Origin: an uncultured Dorea sp.
Lineage (GTDB): Bacteria; Bacillota; Clostridia; Lachnospirales; Lachnospiraceae
DNA: 33,557 bases
NCBI GenBank assembly: GCA_948602995.1
Contig: CAPEBR010000045.1
Location: forward strand, 1 to 33,557
Direction: 5' to 3'
Position numbers and translations under genes: made by a program. Positions 16,320 to 24,767 of the stretch are shown here, piece by piece; positions within the stretch are counted from its first letter, which is position 1, and each line of letters begins with the position of its first letter. The notes below the pieces were generated by a model, which had not been told where the DNA came from, made no database searches, and saw only the letters and a list, made by a program, of their open reading frames with translations.

Positions 16320-16460
16320 CCTTCATTCCCTCCTTTTCCTGCTGTCCTTAGCAGGAGGTCTTCACTGCCGGCAGACAATCTGCCGGGGACAGCCAATTTG
16401 TTACAGTCAGTATAGCACACAAAACCCGGCAAAAAAAGCAATGATTTTTATTTAACGAAG
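16320..16460 (-). promoter_or_regulatory. Leader of the permease pseudogene with two hairpins
   Basis: Two perfect 7-bp stems, TCCTGCT/AGCAGGA (16337-16343/16350-16356) and CCGGCAG/CTGCCGG (16368-16374/16380-16386), lie between the permease start and the end of the AraC-type gene. A TATACT box on the minus strand near 16420 could be the -10. A regulated or attenuated leader is possible but not identifiable. Confidence 0.35.
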
Positions 16461-17513
16461 TCACATCATTTCCATTGTTTTACGGTACTGGGAGGGGGTC
16501 ATGTTGTACTGTTTCACGAAGATTTTGTAGAAATATCCTTTATTGTGATAGCCAACTGCTTCCGCAATTTCCTCAATGCTTTTCGAAGAAGCACTCAGAA
16601 GCTGTGCTGCCTTATCAAGCCGGAATTTCTGCACATAAGCAGAGTAGGTCATCCCGGTTTTATTCTTAATCAGCCGGTTAAAATAATCTTCCTGAAAATG
16701 AAACGTCTCGGAGAGTTCGCGGATTGTCACGGTATTAAAATGCTGTCTGATATATTCCGAGATTTCCTCAAAGACAAGCCAGTTCATGGTTTTCTGCTGT
16801 TCCTTTGAAAGAGAAAATTCATATTTAGTCCCCAGTATATGGAAAATACGCATGAGAAGCCCCTTACAGATATGGCGGGAGCCAATACTGTAACTTTTAA
16901 GCTCAGTCAGCAGGGCAAAAAGGCAGTCCTCAATCGCCTGCCCGGTATCGTCAGCAGGACGGAAATGCAGATACTGCTGCAGATCCTTCTGTTTTAAAAG
17001 AGCCGGCTTCAGAAACATGACAATCTTCTGGGCAGTAACATTGCCATCCATAATCTCTGTAAACATGTCATTCGCAATTCCAAGAAACAAGATAGTGGCA
17101 GGAGTATTTAGAAGATAATCCTGATGCAGGCAGTTCTTGTCAATCAGGCAGAGATCTCCCTTATGAAAGGTAATGTCTTTCCCGAGAATCTTCTGCCGGA
17201 AGTCGCCGGAAACAACATATCCCAGTTCAATATAGTCATGGGTGTGAAGCTGTGTTTTCTCCCCTGCAGAGTATTCATAATGATAGCAGAAAGGCTCCGG
17301 AGAAGGACACATAGTGGCATACAGATTCTTCTGAGAATCTATGTCCCAGCACAGAGCAAAGAGACGCTCCTGCTTAAGAAGCGGATACGTCTTAACATCC
17401 TGTACAGACTTCGAATATTCCGGACAGATCAGCCTGGGTCCCAGGCGGTGATTCCCGGGAAGAACATTACACCCTGGGGCAGTAAGAGATTTGCATAGTT
17501 CTATAAGTGTCAT
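16461..17513 (-). CDS. AraC-family transcriptional regulator of the arabinose locus
   Basis: 350 aa. The N-terminal cupin-like effector domain has the metal/sugar-pocket style pattern HTHDYIELGYVVSGDF and HKGDLCLIDKNCLHQD (residues about 90-135). The C-terminal pair of helix-turn-helix motifs (about 250-345) reads TIRELSETFHFQEDYFNRLI and SIEEIAEAVGYHNKGYFYKI, ending in the family motif MTPSQYRKT. It is transcribed divergently from araA with a 170-bp intergenic region, so it is the probable sensor-regulator of araA-araB-araD. The inducer is presumably L-arabinose or a related pentose, inferred from context. The N-terminal ~60 residues before the cupin domain look unrelated to DNA binding. Confidence 0.9.
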   Translation of the reverse strand: MTLIELCKSLTAPGCNVLPGNHRLGPRLICPEYSKSVQDVKTYPLLKQERLFALCWDIDSQKNLYATMCPSPEPFCYHYEYSAGEKTQLHTHDYIELGYVVSGDFRQKILGKDITFHKGDLCLIDKNCLHQDYLLNTPATILFLGIANDMFTEIMDGNVTAQKIVMFLKPALLKQKDLQQYLHFRPADDTGQAIEDCLFALLTELKSYSIGSRHICKGLLMRIFHILGTKYEFSLSKEQQKTMNWLVFEEISEYIRQHFNTVTIRELSETFHFQEDYFNRLIKNKTGMTYSAYVQKFRLDKAAQLLSASSKSIEEIAEAVGYHNKGYFYKIFVKQYNMTPSQYRKTMEMM

Positions 17514-17534
17514 GGGAATTGCTCCTTTCTATCC

Positions 17535-17627
17535 CCTATTATACCACACCAAAAGTCGGATTAGGTAACTTTTTTAAAATACATGCAGAGTTAAGCAATT
17601 GAAGGCGAAACTGACATTCCTTATAAT
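17535..17627. promoter_or_regulatory. Divergent promoters of the AraC-type regulator and araA
   Basis: For araA: TTGAAG (17599-17604), a 17-bp spacer and a perfect TATAAT (17622-17627), about 57 bp before the start codon. For the regulator: on the minus strand an extended -10 TGGTATAAT around 17538-17546, with no strong -35, as is common for activated or weak promoters. AraC-type regulator sites would be expected in the roughly 50 bp between the two promoters; I cannot identify a clear repeat. Confidence 0.7.
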
Positions 17628-17683
17628 AAAAATATATTAACCACCTGGTCATTTCCCAGAAAAAGAAAAGGAGAGAAAGCAAT

Positions 17684-19183
17684 ATGTTAAAGATGAAAGA
17701 TTACGAATTTTGGTTTTGTACAGGTTCACAGGACTTATATGGGGATGAGTGCCTTGCCCACGTTGCCGAGCATTCACAAAAGATCGTAGAGGCGCTGAAT
17801 GCATCCGGAAACCTTCCATATAAAGTAGTATGGAAGCCAACTCTCATCACCAATGAGCTGATCAGAAAAACCTTTAATGAAGCGAATACAAATGAAAACT
17901 GTGCAGGAGTTATTACATGGATGCACACATTTTCACCGGCAAAATCCTGGATTTTAGGTCTCCAGGAGTTCAGAAAGCCGCTGCTTCACCTTCATACACA
18001 GTTCAACCAGGAGATTCCATACGACACCATTGACATGGACTTCATGAACGAGAACCAGGCAGCACACGGAGACAGAGAGTACGGGCACATTTTCAGCCGT
18101 CTCGGCATGGAGCGCAAGGTCGTAATGGGATACTGGGCAGACGAGAATGTGCAGAAGAAGATCGGCTCCTGGATGCGCACGGCAGTGGGCGTGATCGAGA
18201 GCAGCCACGTACGGGTTATGCGTATTGCAGATAACATGAGAAATGTGGCAGTAACTGAAGGCGACAAGGTTGAGGCACAGATCAAGTTCGGATGGGAAGT
18301 AGACGCATATCCGGTTAATGAGATTACCGAGGCAGTGAATGCGGTATCAAAGGCAGACACTGACGCTCTGGTAGAGGAATATTACGATAAATACGAGATT
18401 CTCTTAGAAGGAAGAGACGAGAAGGAATTCCGCGAGCATGTAGCAGTGCAGGCAGGAATTGAGATTGGCTTCGAGAGATTCCTGGAGGAAAAGAACTATC
18501 AGGCAATCGTCACACACTTCGGCGATCTTGGCGGGCTTAAGCAGCTTCCGGGACTTGCAATTCAGAGACTGATGGAAAAAGGATACGGATTCGGCGGCGA
18601 GGGAGACTGGAAGACCGCAGCTATGGTCCGCATCATGAAGATCATGACACAGGGAATGAAGGACGCAAAGGGAACCTCCTTCATGGAGGATTACACCTAT
18701 AACCTTGTTCCAGGCAAGGAGGGAATCCTGCAGGCGCACATGCTTGAAGTATGTCCGACCATAGCAGACGGACCGATCAGTATTAAAGAGCAGCCCCTTT
18801 CCATGGGCGACAGAGAGGATCCGGCAAGACTTGTATTTACCTCAAAGACAGGACCTGCCATTGCCACATCCCTGATTGACTTAGGAGACAGATTCCGCCT
18901 GATCATTAATGACGTAGACTGCAAGAAGGTTGAAAAGCCGATGCCGAAGCTTCCGGTTGCAACTGCATTCTGGACGCCGCAGCCGAATCTTCAGACAGGG
19001 GCAGAGGCATGGATCCTTGCAGGCGGCGCCCACCATACCGCATTCTCCTATGACCTTACCTCAGAGCAGATGGGAGACTGGGCGGCATACATGGGAATCG
19101 AGGCTGTCTACATTGACAAGGACACCACAATCCGCCAGTTCAAGAACGAGCTTCGCTGGAATAGTGTAGCATTTCGCAAATAA
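17684..19183 (+). CDS. araA: L-arabinose isomerase
   Basis: Converts L-arabinose to L-ribulose, first step of the isomerase pathway; cytoplasmic, Mn-dependent, oligomeric in the family. 499 aa, the normal length. Metal/catalytic residues fall at nearly the E. coli positions: Glu306 (GFGGEGDWK), Glu335 (SFMEDYTYN), His352 (LQAHMLEVCP) and His450 (LAGGAHHTAF). Other family blocks are VITWMHTFSPAKSWI and MDFMNENQAAHGDREYGHI. Ribosome binding site AGGAGAG precedes the ATG. First gene of the araA-kinase-araD operon, 27 nt before the kinase, with its own strong promoter divergent from the AraC-type regulator. No arabinose transporter is found in the window. Confidence 0.97.
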   Translation: MLKMKDYEFWFCTGSQDLYGDECLAHVAEHSQKIVEALNASGNLPYKVVWKPTLITNELIRKTFNEANTNENCAGVITWMHTFSPAKSWILGLQEFRKPLLHLHTQFNQEIPYDTIDMDFMNENQAAHGDREYGHIFSRLGMERKVVMGYWADENVQKKIGSWMRTAVGVIESSHVRVMRIADNMRNVAVTEGDKVEAQIKFGWEVDAYPVNEITEAVNAVSKADTDALVEEYYDKYEILLEGRDEKEFREHVAVQAGIEIGFERFLEEKNYQAIVTHFGDLGGLKQLPGLAIQRLMEKGYGFGGEGDWKTAAMVRIMKIMTQGMKDAKGTSFMEDYTYNLVPGKEGILQAHMLEVCPTIADGPISIKEQPLSMGDREDPARLVFTSKTGPAIATSLIDLGDRFRLIINDVDCKKVEKPMPKLPVATAFWTPQPNLQTGAEAWILAGGAHHTAFSYDLTSEQMGDWAAYMGIEAVYIDKDTTIRQFKNELRWNSVAFRK

Positions 19184-19210
19184 GATTGTTGTGCTAAGGA
19201 GGGCAGGCAG

Positions 19211-20806
19211 ATGAGTAGTATAAAAGAGACAATAGAAAATGGAAGAGCAGTGCTTGGTCTTGAATTTGGCTCAACGAGAATCAAGGCAGTACTGGTAGAT
19301 GAGACTCATACACCGATAGCATCCGGCGACCATGAGTGGGAGAACCGTCTGGAGAATGGCATTTGGACCTATTCTCTTGATGACATCTGGAACGGCCTGC
19401 GCGACAGCTACAGGAAGCTGGCTGCAGATGTAAAAGAAAAATACGGCATAGAGCTGAAAAGAATCGGCGCCATCGGATTCAGTGCAATGATGCACGGATA
19501 TATGGCATTTGATAACGAAGGAAAACTTCTTGTTCCCTTCCGTACCTGGAGAAACGGGATCACCGGACAGGCTGCAGAGGCACTGACAGAGCTGTTCCAG
19601 TATAACATCCCCCAGAGATGGAGCATTTCCCATCTGTACCAGGCAATTTTAAATGAAGAGGAGCATGTAAAAAACGTGGCATTCTTCACAACCCTGGCTG
19701 GCTATATCCACTGGCAGCTTACCGGGCAGAAGGTGCTGGGGGTAGGCGATGCATCCGGTATGTTTCCAATCGATCCAAAGACAAAAGATTATGACGCAGA
19801 CATGGTAGAAAAATTTGACACACTGATTGCAGACAAAGGATTTCCATGGAAATTAAGGGACATCCTTCCAAAGGCACTCACAGCAGGAGAGAATGCAGGA
19901 ACTCTCACCGAGGAAGGCGCGCGCCTTCTTGACGAGAGCGGCATCCTTTCGGCAGGCGTCCCGGTCTGCCCGCCAGAGGGTGATGCGGGAACCGGTATGG
20001 CAGCGACAAACAGTGTTAAGAAGCGTACAGGAAATGTATCAGCAGGAACCTCTGTATTTGCCATGATTGTTTTGGAGCATGAGCTTAAGAAGGTCTATCC
20101 GGAGATCGACCTTGTAACCACGCCGGACGGAAGCCTGGTTGGTATGGTACATGCCAATAACTGTACATCAGACCTGAATGCCTGGGTCGGCCTGTTCCGT
20201 GAATTTGCAGAGAGCTTCGGGATCGACGTGGATATGAACAAGCTGTTTGGAACCCTGTATAATAAGGCGCTGGAAGGAGATGCAGACTGCGGAGGACTTT
20301 TGTCCTACGGCTATCTTTCCGGAGAGAATATTACAGGGGTTGAAGAAGGAAGACCGCTCTTCGTGCGTTCCCCAAAGAGCAGCTTTAATCTTTCCAACTT
20401 CATGCGCGCGCATCTCTTTACGGCACTGGGCGCCTTAAAGGTGGGCATGGATATTCTTCTGAAAGAAGAAAAAGTAGAAATTGATGAAATCCTTGGACAT
20501 GGCGGCCTCTTTAAAACAAAGGGCGTCGGACAGGGCATCCTTGCGGCAGCTATCAATACTCCGGTCTCCGTCATGGAGACAGCCGGAGAGGGCGGACCGT
20601 GGGGAATGGCGCTCCTTGCTTCCTATATGCTGAACAAAAAAGAAGGCGAGACACTGGCAGACTACCTTGCAGACAAAGTATTTGCCGGAAACAAAGGTTC
20701 GAAGATGGATCCTAATCCGAAGGATGTGGAAGGTTTCGAGGTATTTGCCCGCAGATACGTAAAGGGAATCGCAATAGAAAAGGCCGCACTTGAGAATCTG
20801 GTATAA
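19211..20806 (+). CDS. araB: FGGY-family carbohydrate kinase, probable L-ribulokinase
   Basis: 531 aa; expected to phosphorylate L-ribulose to L-ribulose 5-phosphate with ATP. N-terminal phosphate-binding motif LEFGSTRIKAVLVD (residues 17-30), substrate-side block IGFSAMMHGYMAF, second phosphate motif GNVSAGTSVFAMI, and C-terminal adenosine region GHGGLFKTKGVGQGILAAA followed by ETAGEGGPWGMALLASY. Its sequence is clearly FGGY but differs in style from the 560-aa enterobacterial AraB; it resembles the clostridial kinase usually found between araA and araD. The ribulokinase call therefore rests on both family and position. Ribosome binding site AAGGAGGG, 27 nt after araA. Confidence 0.85.
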   Translation: MSSIKETIENGRAVLGLEFGSTRIKAVLVDETHTPIASGDHEWENRLENGIWTYSLDDIWNGLRDSYRKLAADVKEKYGIELKRIGAIGFSAMMHGYMAFDNEGKLLVPFRTWRNGITGQAAEALTELFQYNIPQRWSISHLYQAILNEEEHVKNVAFFTTLAGYIHWQLTGQKVLGVGDASGMFPIDPKTKDYDADMVEKFDTLIADKGFPWKLRDILPKALTAGENAGTLTEEGARLLDESGILSAGVPVCPPEGDAGTGMAATNSVKKRTGNVSAGTSVFAMIVLEHELKKVYPEIDLVTTPDGSLVGMVHANNCTSDLNAWVGLFREFAESFGIDVDMNKLFGTLYNKALEGDADCGGLLSYGYLSGENITGVEEGRPLFVRSPKSSFNLSNFMRAHLFTALGALKVGMDILLKEEKVEIDEILGHGGLFKTKGVGQGILAAAINTPVSVMETAGEGGPWGMALLASYMLNKKEGETLADYLADKVFAGNKGSKMDPNPKDVEGFEVFARRYVKGIAIEKAALENLV

Positions 20807-20827
20807 TCCACACTAATTACCGGCACA

Positions 20828-20891
20828 GTATAGCTTCTCGGCATCCTCACAGGCCGTCTGTCAGTTACCGGCCAGATGCCAGGTGCTATAC
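20828..20891 (+). promoter_or_regulatory. Nested three-stem hairpin between the kinase and araD
   Basis: Three nested stems: GTATAGC/GCTATAC (20828-20834/20885-20891), GGCATC/GATGCC (20840-20845/20875-20880) and GGCCG/CGGCC (20852-20856/20869-20873). No T-tract follows. It fills most of the 122-nt spacer and ends about 20 nt before the araD ribosome binding site, so a role in RNA processing, stability or differential expression is plausible. Confidence 0.55.
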
Positions 20892-20928
20892 AGAAAGTGT
20901 GCAAAGTATAGAAAGGAGCTGTTTTGAG

Positions 20929-21621
20929 ATGTTAGAACAGTTGAAAAAAGAAGTATACGAAGCAAACATGCTGCTTCCAAAATACAATCTCGTTACATTT
21001 ACCTGGGGAAATGTAAGTGGAATTGACAGAGAAAAAGGCCTCTTTGTCATCAAGCCAAGCGGAGTAGATTACGATAAGCTGACCCCGGATGACATGGTAG
21101 TCGTAGACCTCGAAGGCAATAAGGTAGAGGGCAGTTACAAACCCTCCTCCGACACAGCAACCCACGTAATCCTGTACAACCGATTCCCGGAAATCGGAGG
21201 CGTGGTGCACACCCACTCACCATGGGCCACCAGCTGGGCACAGGCAGGAAGAGGGATTCCATGCTACGGAACCACCCACGCAGATTATCTGTACGGGGAA
21301 GTACCCTGTGTACGAAATCTCACAAAAGAAGAGATCGATGAAGCCTATGAGAAAAACACAGGCGTGCTCATTGCAGACGAATTCCAAAGCCGGGGGCTTG
21401 ACTACAGCGCCACACCGGCAGTCCTCTGCAAAAACCACGGACCATTCACATGGGGGAAAGATGCCCATGAAGCAGTTCATAATGCAGTCGTATTAGAAGA
21501 AGTAGCAAAGATGGCGGCACGATGCGAGTGGATCAATCCAGAGAACAAACCGGCGCCTCAGGAACTGCAGGACAAGCATTATTATAGAAAACACGGTGCG
21601 AACGCTTATTACGGGCAGTAA
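20929..21621 (+). CDS. araD: L-ribulose-5-phosphate 4-epimerase
   Basis: Zinc-dependent class II aldolase-like epimerase that converts L-ribulose 5-phosphate to D-xylulose 5-phosphate, feeding the pentose phosphate pathway. 230 aa from the ATG at 20929, chosen for its upstream AAAGGAG; an in-frame start at 20899 lies before that site and lacks support. Visible residues: GNVSG (27-31), KPSG (42-45), SSDT (73-76), zinc ligands His94 and His96 (VHTHSPWA) and His170 (CKNHGPF), then the C-terminal KHYYRKHGANAYYGQ typical of AraD. Third gene of the arabinose operon. A perfect palindrome 10 bp after its stop is a likely terminator shared with the convergent MBL gene. Confidence 0.96.
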   Translation: MLEQLKKEVYEANMLLPKYNLVTFTWGNVSGIDREKGLFVIKPSGVDYDKLTPDDMVVVDLEGNKVEGSYKPSSDTATHVILYNRFPEIGGVVHTHSPWATSWAQAGRGIPCYGTTHADYLYGEVPCVRNLTKEEIDEAYEKNTGVLIADEFQSRGLDYSATPAVLCKNHGPFTWGKDAHEAVHNAVVLEEVAKMAARCEWINPENKPAPQELQDKHYYRKHGANAYYGQ

Positions 21622-21631
21622 AGATTGAAAG

Positions 21632-21671
21632 ATTGGGGACGGGGCATTTTTAAAAATGCCCCGTCCCCAAT
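21632..21671. repeat. Perfect 40-bp palindrome, copy 1 (bidirectional terminator-like)
   Basis: The 20-bp arm ATTGGGGACGGGGCATTTTT (21632-21651) is followed without spacer by its exact complement (21652-21671). It lies between the 3' ends of araD and the convergent MBL gene; its last base is the first base of the MBL stop codon. In RNA the A/T-rich centre would be the loop and the G/C-rich outer part the stem, with no classical T-tract. A second copy occurs at 28563-28604 with one paired substitution. Confidence 0.85.
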
Positions 21672-22534
21672 TACAGTTCGAATGTTTCCAGGTCATCCGG
21701 TACGTACAGATTTCCGGAGTAGTAGAGTTTCCCTTCTTTTTTATATAACTCTTTCCGTTTTTTCAGATTTTTTTCTTCTGTGTGATACAGGATTAGATTC
21801 GGAATCTGAAGCTTTTCTGCTGTCTGACAGGCTTCTCTTACGGTGCTGTGATGCTTTTCATAGGGTCTGAATTCCTCTGCTTCAGCGTACAGGCAGAATG
21901 CCTCATGCATGAGCCAGTCGCTTCCTTTTATAAATTCGTAATCTTTTTCATTGTAGGGTTCGTCCCCTGCGCATGTGAATTTTATCATCTGCTTTCCGGC
22001 AGACTGGATCTGTGATGCTGTAGCTTCCTGGGGATGAAATTCATGGGCATCTTGCGGGATAAGCATTGTGAAGCCGAATTGTTTTGCTTTTGTAGAGTAA
22101 ATGTCAAAAAATGTGACTTCGTTTCCGAGTATGACTGCCCGGTCGCCGTGCTCCAGGGGAATGAAACGGATTCGCTCTCCCATATGCTTACATACTTTTT
22201 TCTGTATTGTAAGGTTCGCGATGGTCTGAATGGTCTTGACCAGGCCGCTGTGGCAGTAGATGCGGAGTTCCCCTTCATATGTTCCCTGATTCATTTTTGT
22301 TCCGGTCACCCTGATCATCCATACGAGACCAAGTAAATGGTCGATATGTTCGTGAGTTATGAATATGTCATGGATGTCTTTTGCCTTGATGTCTGCATCT
22401 TTTAAAACCTTGAGAATGCGGTTGCCGCCGCCTGTATCTACAAGAAAATGCTTTCTGCCTTTTGATAACGCGAAGCAGGTGTTATAGCACTCGGCTACCA
22501 TGGCGTTTCCGGTTCCAAGTATTGTTAATTTCAT
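21671..22534 (-). CDS. Metallo-beta-lactamase fold hydrolase (RNase Z-like)
   Basis: 287 aa. The N-terminus MKLTILGTGNA and the metal-binding motif HEHIDH (His61, His63, Asp65, His66) place it in the MBL fold, in the ribonuclease Z/phosphodiesterase-like branch rather than the lactamases. Further expected ligands are in KFTCAGDEP, WLMHEAF and KHHSTVREA. No signal peptide, so cytoplasmic. The substrate is unknown; tRNA 3' processing is only one option, and proteins of this subgroup often are stand-alone hydrolases. Ribosome binding site GGGAG upstream. Possibly co-transcribed with the HTH gene 39 bp upstream on the same strand. Confidence 0.88.
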   Translation of the reverse strand: MKLTILGTGNAMVAECYNTCFALSKGRKHFLVDTGGGNRILKVLKDADIKAKDIHDIFITHEHIDHLLGLVWMIRVTGTKMNQGTYEGELRIYCHSGLVKTIQTIANLTIQKKVCKHMGERIRFIPLEHGDRAVILGNEVTFFDIYSTKAKQFGFTMLIPQDAHEFHPQEATASQIQSAGKQMIKFTCAGDEPYNEKDYEFIKGSDWLMHEAFCLYAEAEEFRPYEKHHSTVREACQTAEKLQIPNLILYHTEEKNLKKRKELYKKEGKLYYSGNLYVPDDLETFEL

Positions 22535-22573
22535 TTTTTGCTCCCTATATAGTCTTTTGTCTTTTCAGTACCT

Positions 22574-22990
22574 TCACAGGCATTCCTCTTTAAGCTCATA
22601 TAAAATGTCATTCGTATCAGGTACGGTGAGCTTCCGTTCCAAAGCGAAAATGACTATGGAATCCCGCCTGTTTCTGGCATCTAATAGCGGCATCCGGGCA
22701 ACTCTTAAAAGTCGGCATGTCTTTTCAGTTCCGAGTTCCATTGCTAATGCAATGCATAGAAGTACGTCCCTGCCGGGATTTTTGATTTCCCGGAAAACCT
22801 GGTAAATATATTCGCCTTTATAAGAACGGACAACTACCTGAGATACCTTTAATTCCGTCTCTGCCAGCAGATCCTGGAGATGATCATATAATGTAGTGTT
22901 CAGAAATTCTTCCTGATTTGTATGAATATACTGGGAAATATTCTTGCTTTCCACTATCTCATGAATCAGATCTTCGGTTCTTTTTTTCAT
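22574..22990 (-). CDS. HTH (XRE-like) protein divergent from the Ser/Thr kinase
   Basis: 138 aa. The central region (about residues 36-110) fits a degenerate XRE-type helix-turn-helix followed by a helical segment: LKVSQVVVRSYKGEYIYQVF, then REIKNPGRDVLLCIALAMEL and TCRLLRVARMPLLDARNRRD. The end reads IVIFALERKLTVPDTNDILY. Proteins of this pattern commonly neighbour Ser/Thr kinase genes in Clostridia, and here the gene is divergent from such a kinase across a 230-bp region containing a structured repeat. Regulation of the kinase, or being its substrate, is inference. Start ATG at 22990 with a G-rich ribosome binding site (GGGGGG). Confidence 0.7.
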   Translation of the reverse strand: MKKRTEDLIHEIVESKNISQYIHTNQEEFLNTTLYDHLQDLLAETELKVSQVVVRSYKGEYIYQVFREIKNPGRDVLLCIALAMELGTEKTCRLLRVARMPLLDARNRRDSIVIFALERKLTVPDTNDILYELKEECL

Positions 22991-23035
22991 AATCTGCCGG
23001 TCCCCCCTTTGTTACGATTCAATCCTCGTTGCTGT

Positions 23036-23214
23036 GAACAGTAACCCACTCTGTAGTTACTGTTCTCTTGTTCCATATTAACAGATAAAAAAGATTGCGA
23101 CAAGGAAAATCTTGCTATACAATGTAGGATATGGGTTACCTGTTACTTCGTTATTCGGGTCAGAAATGCGCGTAAGCTGCGCATTCCGTGAGAAAGTGAT
23201 TCAAGGGAAAGGGG
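23036..23214 (+). repeat. Dispersed multi-hairpin repeat, copy C
   Basis: Begins with the 10-bp hairpin GAACAGTAAC/GTTACTGTTC (23036-23045/23056-23065). After an interval come AATGCGC/GCGCATT (23165-23171/23179-23185) and the family core CCGTGAGAAAGTGATTCAAG (23186-23205). The core ends only a few bases before the kinase start codon at 23221 and provides its G-rich ribosome-binding region, so here the repeat has become a 5' leader. The interval between the hairpins holds no gene. Confidence 0.7.
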
Positions 23215-23220
23215 CTGCTT

Positions 23221-24531
23221 ATGTCAGACTATTTTGGGGAATATAAATTAGAGTGCTACAAGAAAATAAAGTCGCTGAATTCGAAGGATAATTTATGGAT
23301 CGTAGCAGATTCTGTGACAGGCGGCAGATTTGTAATGAGGAATCTTTCTGTGCACTCACAGGAGGTCTATCGGATACTGAAAACAATACGGCACTCGAAT
23401 ATTTTGGAAATTGCGGATGTTTTTCTACATGACAGCAGGCTGTATGTGATCGAAGAGTACCTGGAATGGGAACCGTTTTCCAGTGCACTCAATGACAGAC
23501 GCTTTTCCCGCAGCGATGCCTATGGAATCGGCAGACAACTCTTAGAGGCATTGTCAGTTCTCCATGAGCACAGGATCATTCACCGCGACTTGAAACCGGA
23601 TAATATCATGATTGACAGGCATGGAAATGTAAAGTTGATTGACTTTGACATTGCAAGGCTATTTGCTGACAATAAAGATAAGGATACTTCTGCCAAAGGC
23701 TCCTATGATTATGCCCCGCTAGAGCAATTCGGTTTTGCACAGACTGTCAGACGCACGGACATTTATTCTTTGGGCGTTACTCTTAATGAGATTTCTACCG
23801 GGGTGCTGCCGTCTGTCCGGATTTGTCCGGGACGGCTGGGAATCTTTATACGGCGTTGTACGGAATTCGATCCGGGCAGACGTTATCAGACGGCAAAACA
23901 GGCACAAAAGCATCTGAAGCGGCTGCAAAGGATGCCGCTATATGTCTCTGCCGGAACGGCGGCGGTGCTGGCAGCGGTGGCATTCCTGATAATTCCGGCC
24001 AGCCTTTCCAGGGTGGAGCCGGTCAGCACTGGGAATCCACCTTCTCAGGACGCATCGGATCTACCGGACGCATCGGATCCTCAGGAGACACCGGACTCTT
24101 TGGAGTCACTGGACTCTCAGGATGCACCGGGTTCTTCAGACGAGCCATATGTATTTGCCGGTGATGCCGGGGAAGACGAGGATGACTGGTATCTGGACAG
24201 AATTATCTGGACACAGGAGCACTATCGCTATCCTTTGATCTATATGTTTGAAGATCAGGAATATGAGTTTACGACAGACCTTGGAACTGGCGAGGCTGTA
24301 TCCGTTTCTGCCAGGAAGTCGAAAGAGCATTTAAAGCTTATCTGTACATTCGGGGATGGAAAGCACATAAAATTTAATTTTGATGATGTACACTCAGAAA
24401 CTTATCAGCAGATGGGGCACAGCATCAACACGGATTTTGAAAAGACAACGCCGCAGTATGAGGTATTGTTCGATGATATTGACGAAGACGGAGATGCTTA
24501 TCACTCTTGCATGGCGTCAGCGCATACTTGA
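23221..24531 (+). CDS. Membrane-anchored Ser/Thr protein kinase with atypical active site, frameshifted near its end
   Basis: 436 aa in this frame. Kinase domain at residues 5-235 with catalytic loop HRDLKPDN (Asp123, Asn128) and activation segment end YAPLEQF. Two deviations: the beta-3 ATP-binding lysine position reads Arg40 (FVMRNL), and the DFG motif is DFD (141-143). No clear glycine-rich loop is visible. A transmembrane helix follows (about 241-261), then an acidic Ser/Asp/Pro linker with internal repeats (DASDLPDASD) and an extracytoplasmic domain. The frame ends at TGA 24529-24531 shortly after DDIDEDGDAY; the plausible continuation is in the next frame. Arg for Lys usually abolishes phosphotransfer, so it may be a pseudokinase or a decaying gene. 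Confidence 0.85.
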   Translation: MSDYFGEYKLECYKKIKSLNSKDNLWIVADSVTGGRFVMRNLSVHSQEVYRILKTIRHSNILEIADVFLHDSRLYVIEEYLEWEPFSSALNDRRFSRSDAYGIGRQLLEALSVLHEHRIIHRDLKPDNIMIDRHGNVKLIDFDIARLFADNKDKDTSAKGSYDYAPLEQFGFAQTVRRTDIYSLGVTLNEISTGVLPSVRICPGRLGIFIRRCTEFDPGRRYQTAKQAQKHLKRLQRMPLYVSAGTAAVLAAVAFLIIPASLSRVEPVSTGNPPSQDASDLPDASDPQETPDSLESLDSQDAPGSSDEPYVFAGDAGEDEDDWYLDRIIWTQEHYRYPLIYMFEDQEYEFTTDLGTGEAVSVSARKSKEHLKLICTFGDGKHIKFNFDDVHSETYQQMGHSINTDFEKTTPQYEVLFDDIDEDGDAYHSCMASAHT

Positions 24532-24724
24532 TGCAGATTCACCAGATCGGTATTATTTTACGGAATACAGCACCTTATGGGTTGTCTATGCAGACGAAAA
24601 GCAAAAGATTTGCTGTTCAGAACCGCTTTATTTTGCGGGAAATATGCCAACGCTTGAAAGAGATTTTCTGGTTTTTAACCGCTATTACAATACCTGGTAT
24701 TATTTTTTGGATGGAATAGCTTGA
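24500..24724 (+). pseudogene. Displaced C-terminal part of the Ser/Thr kinase
   Basis: Directly continuing the kinase gene in the +1 frame: ITLAWRQRILDADSPDRYYF, then STLWVVYADEKQKICCSEPL and a tyrosine-rich end NRYYNTWYYFLDGIA. It has no start signal, and its composition matches the extracellular domain of the kinase. A single-base change around 24500-24530 would give one protein of about 500 aa. Confidence 0.6.
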
Positions 24725-24767
24725 TGCAGTTCGCAGACTGTGAGTATTGCTGGACTGCGGATCGCAG

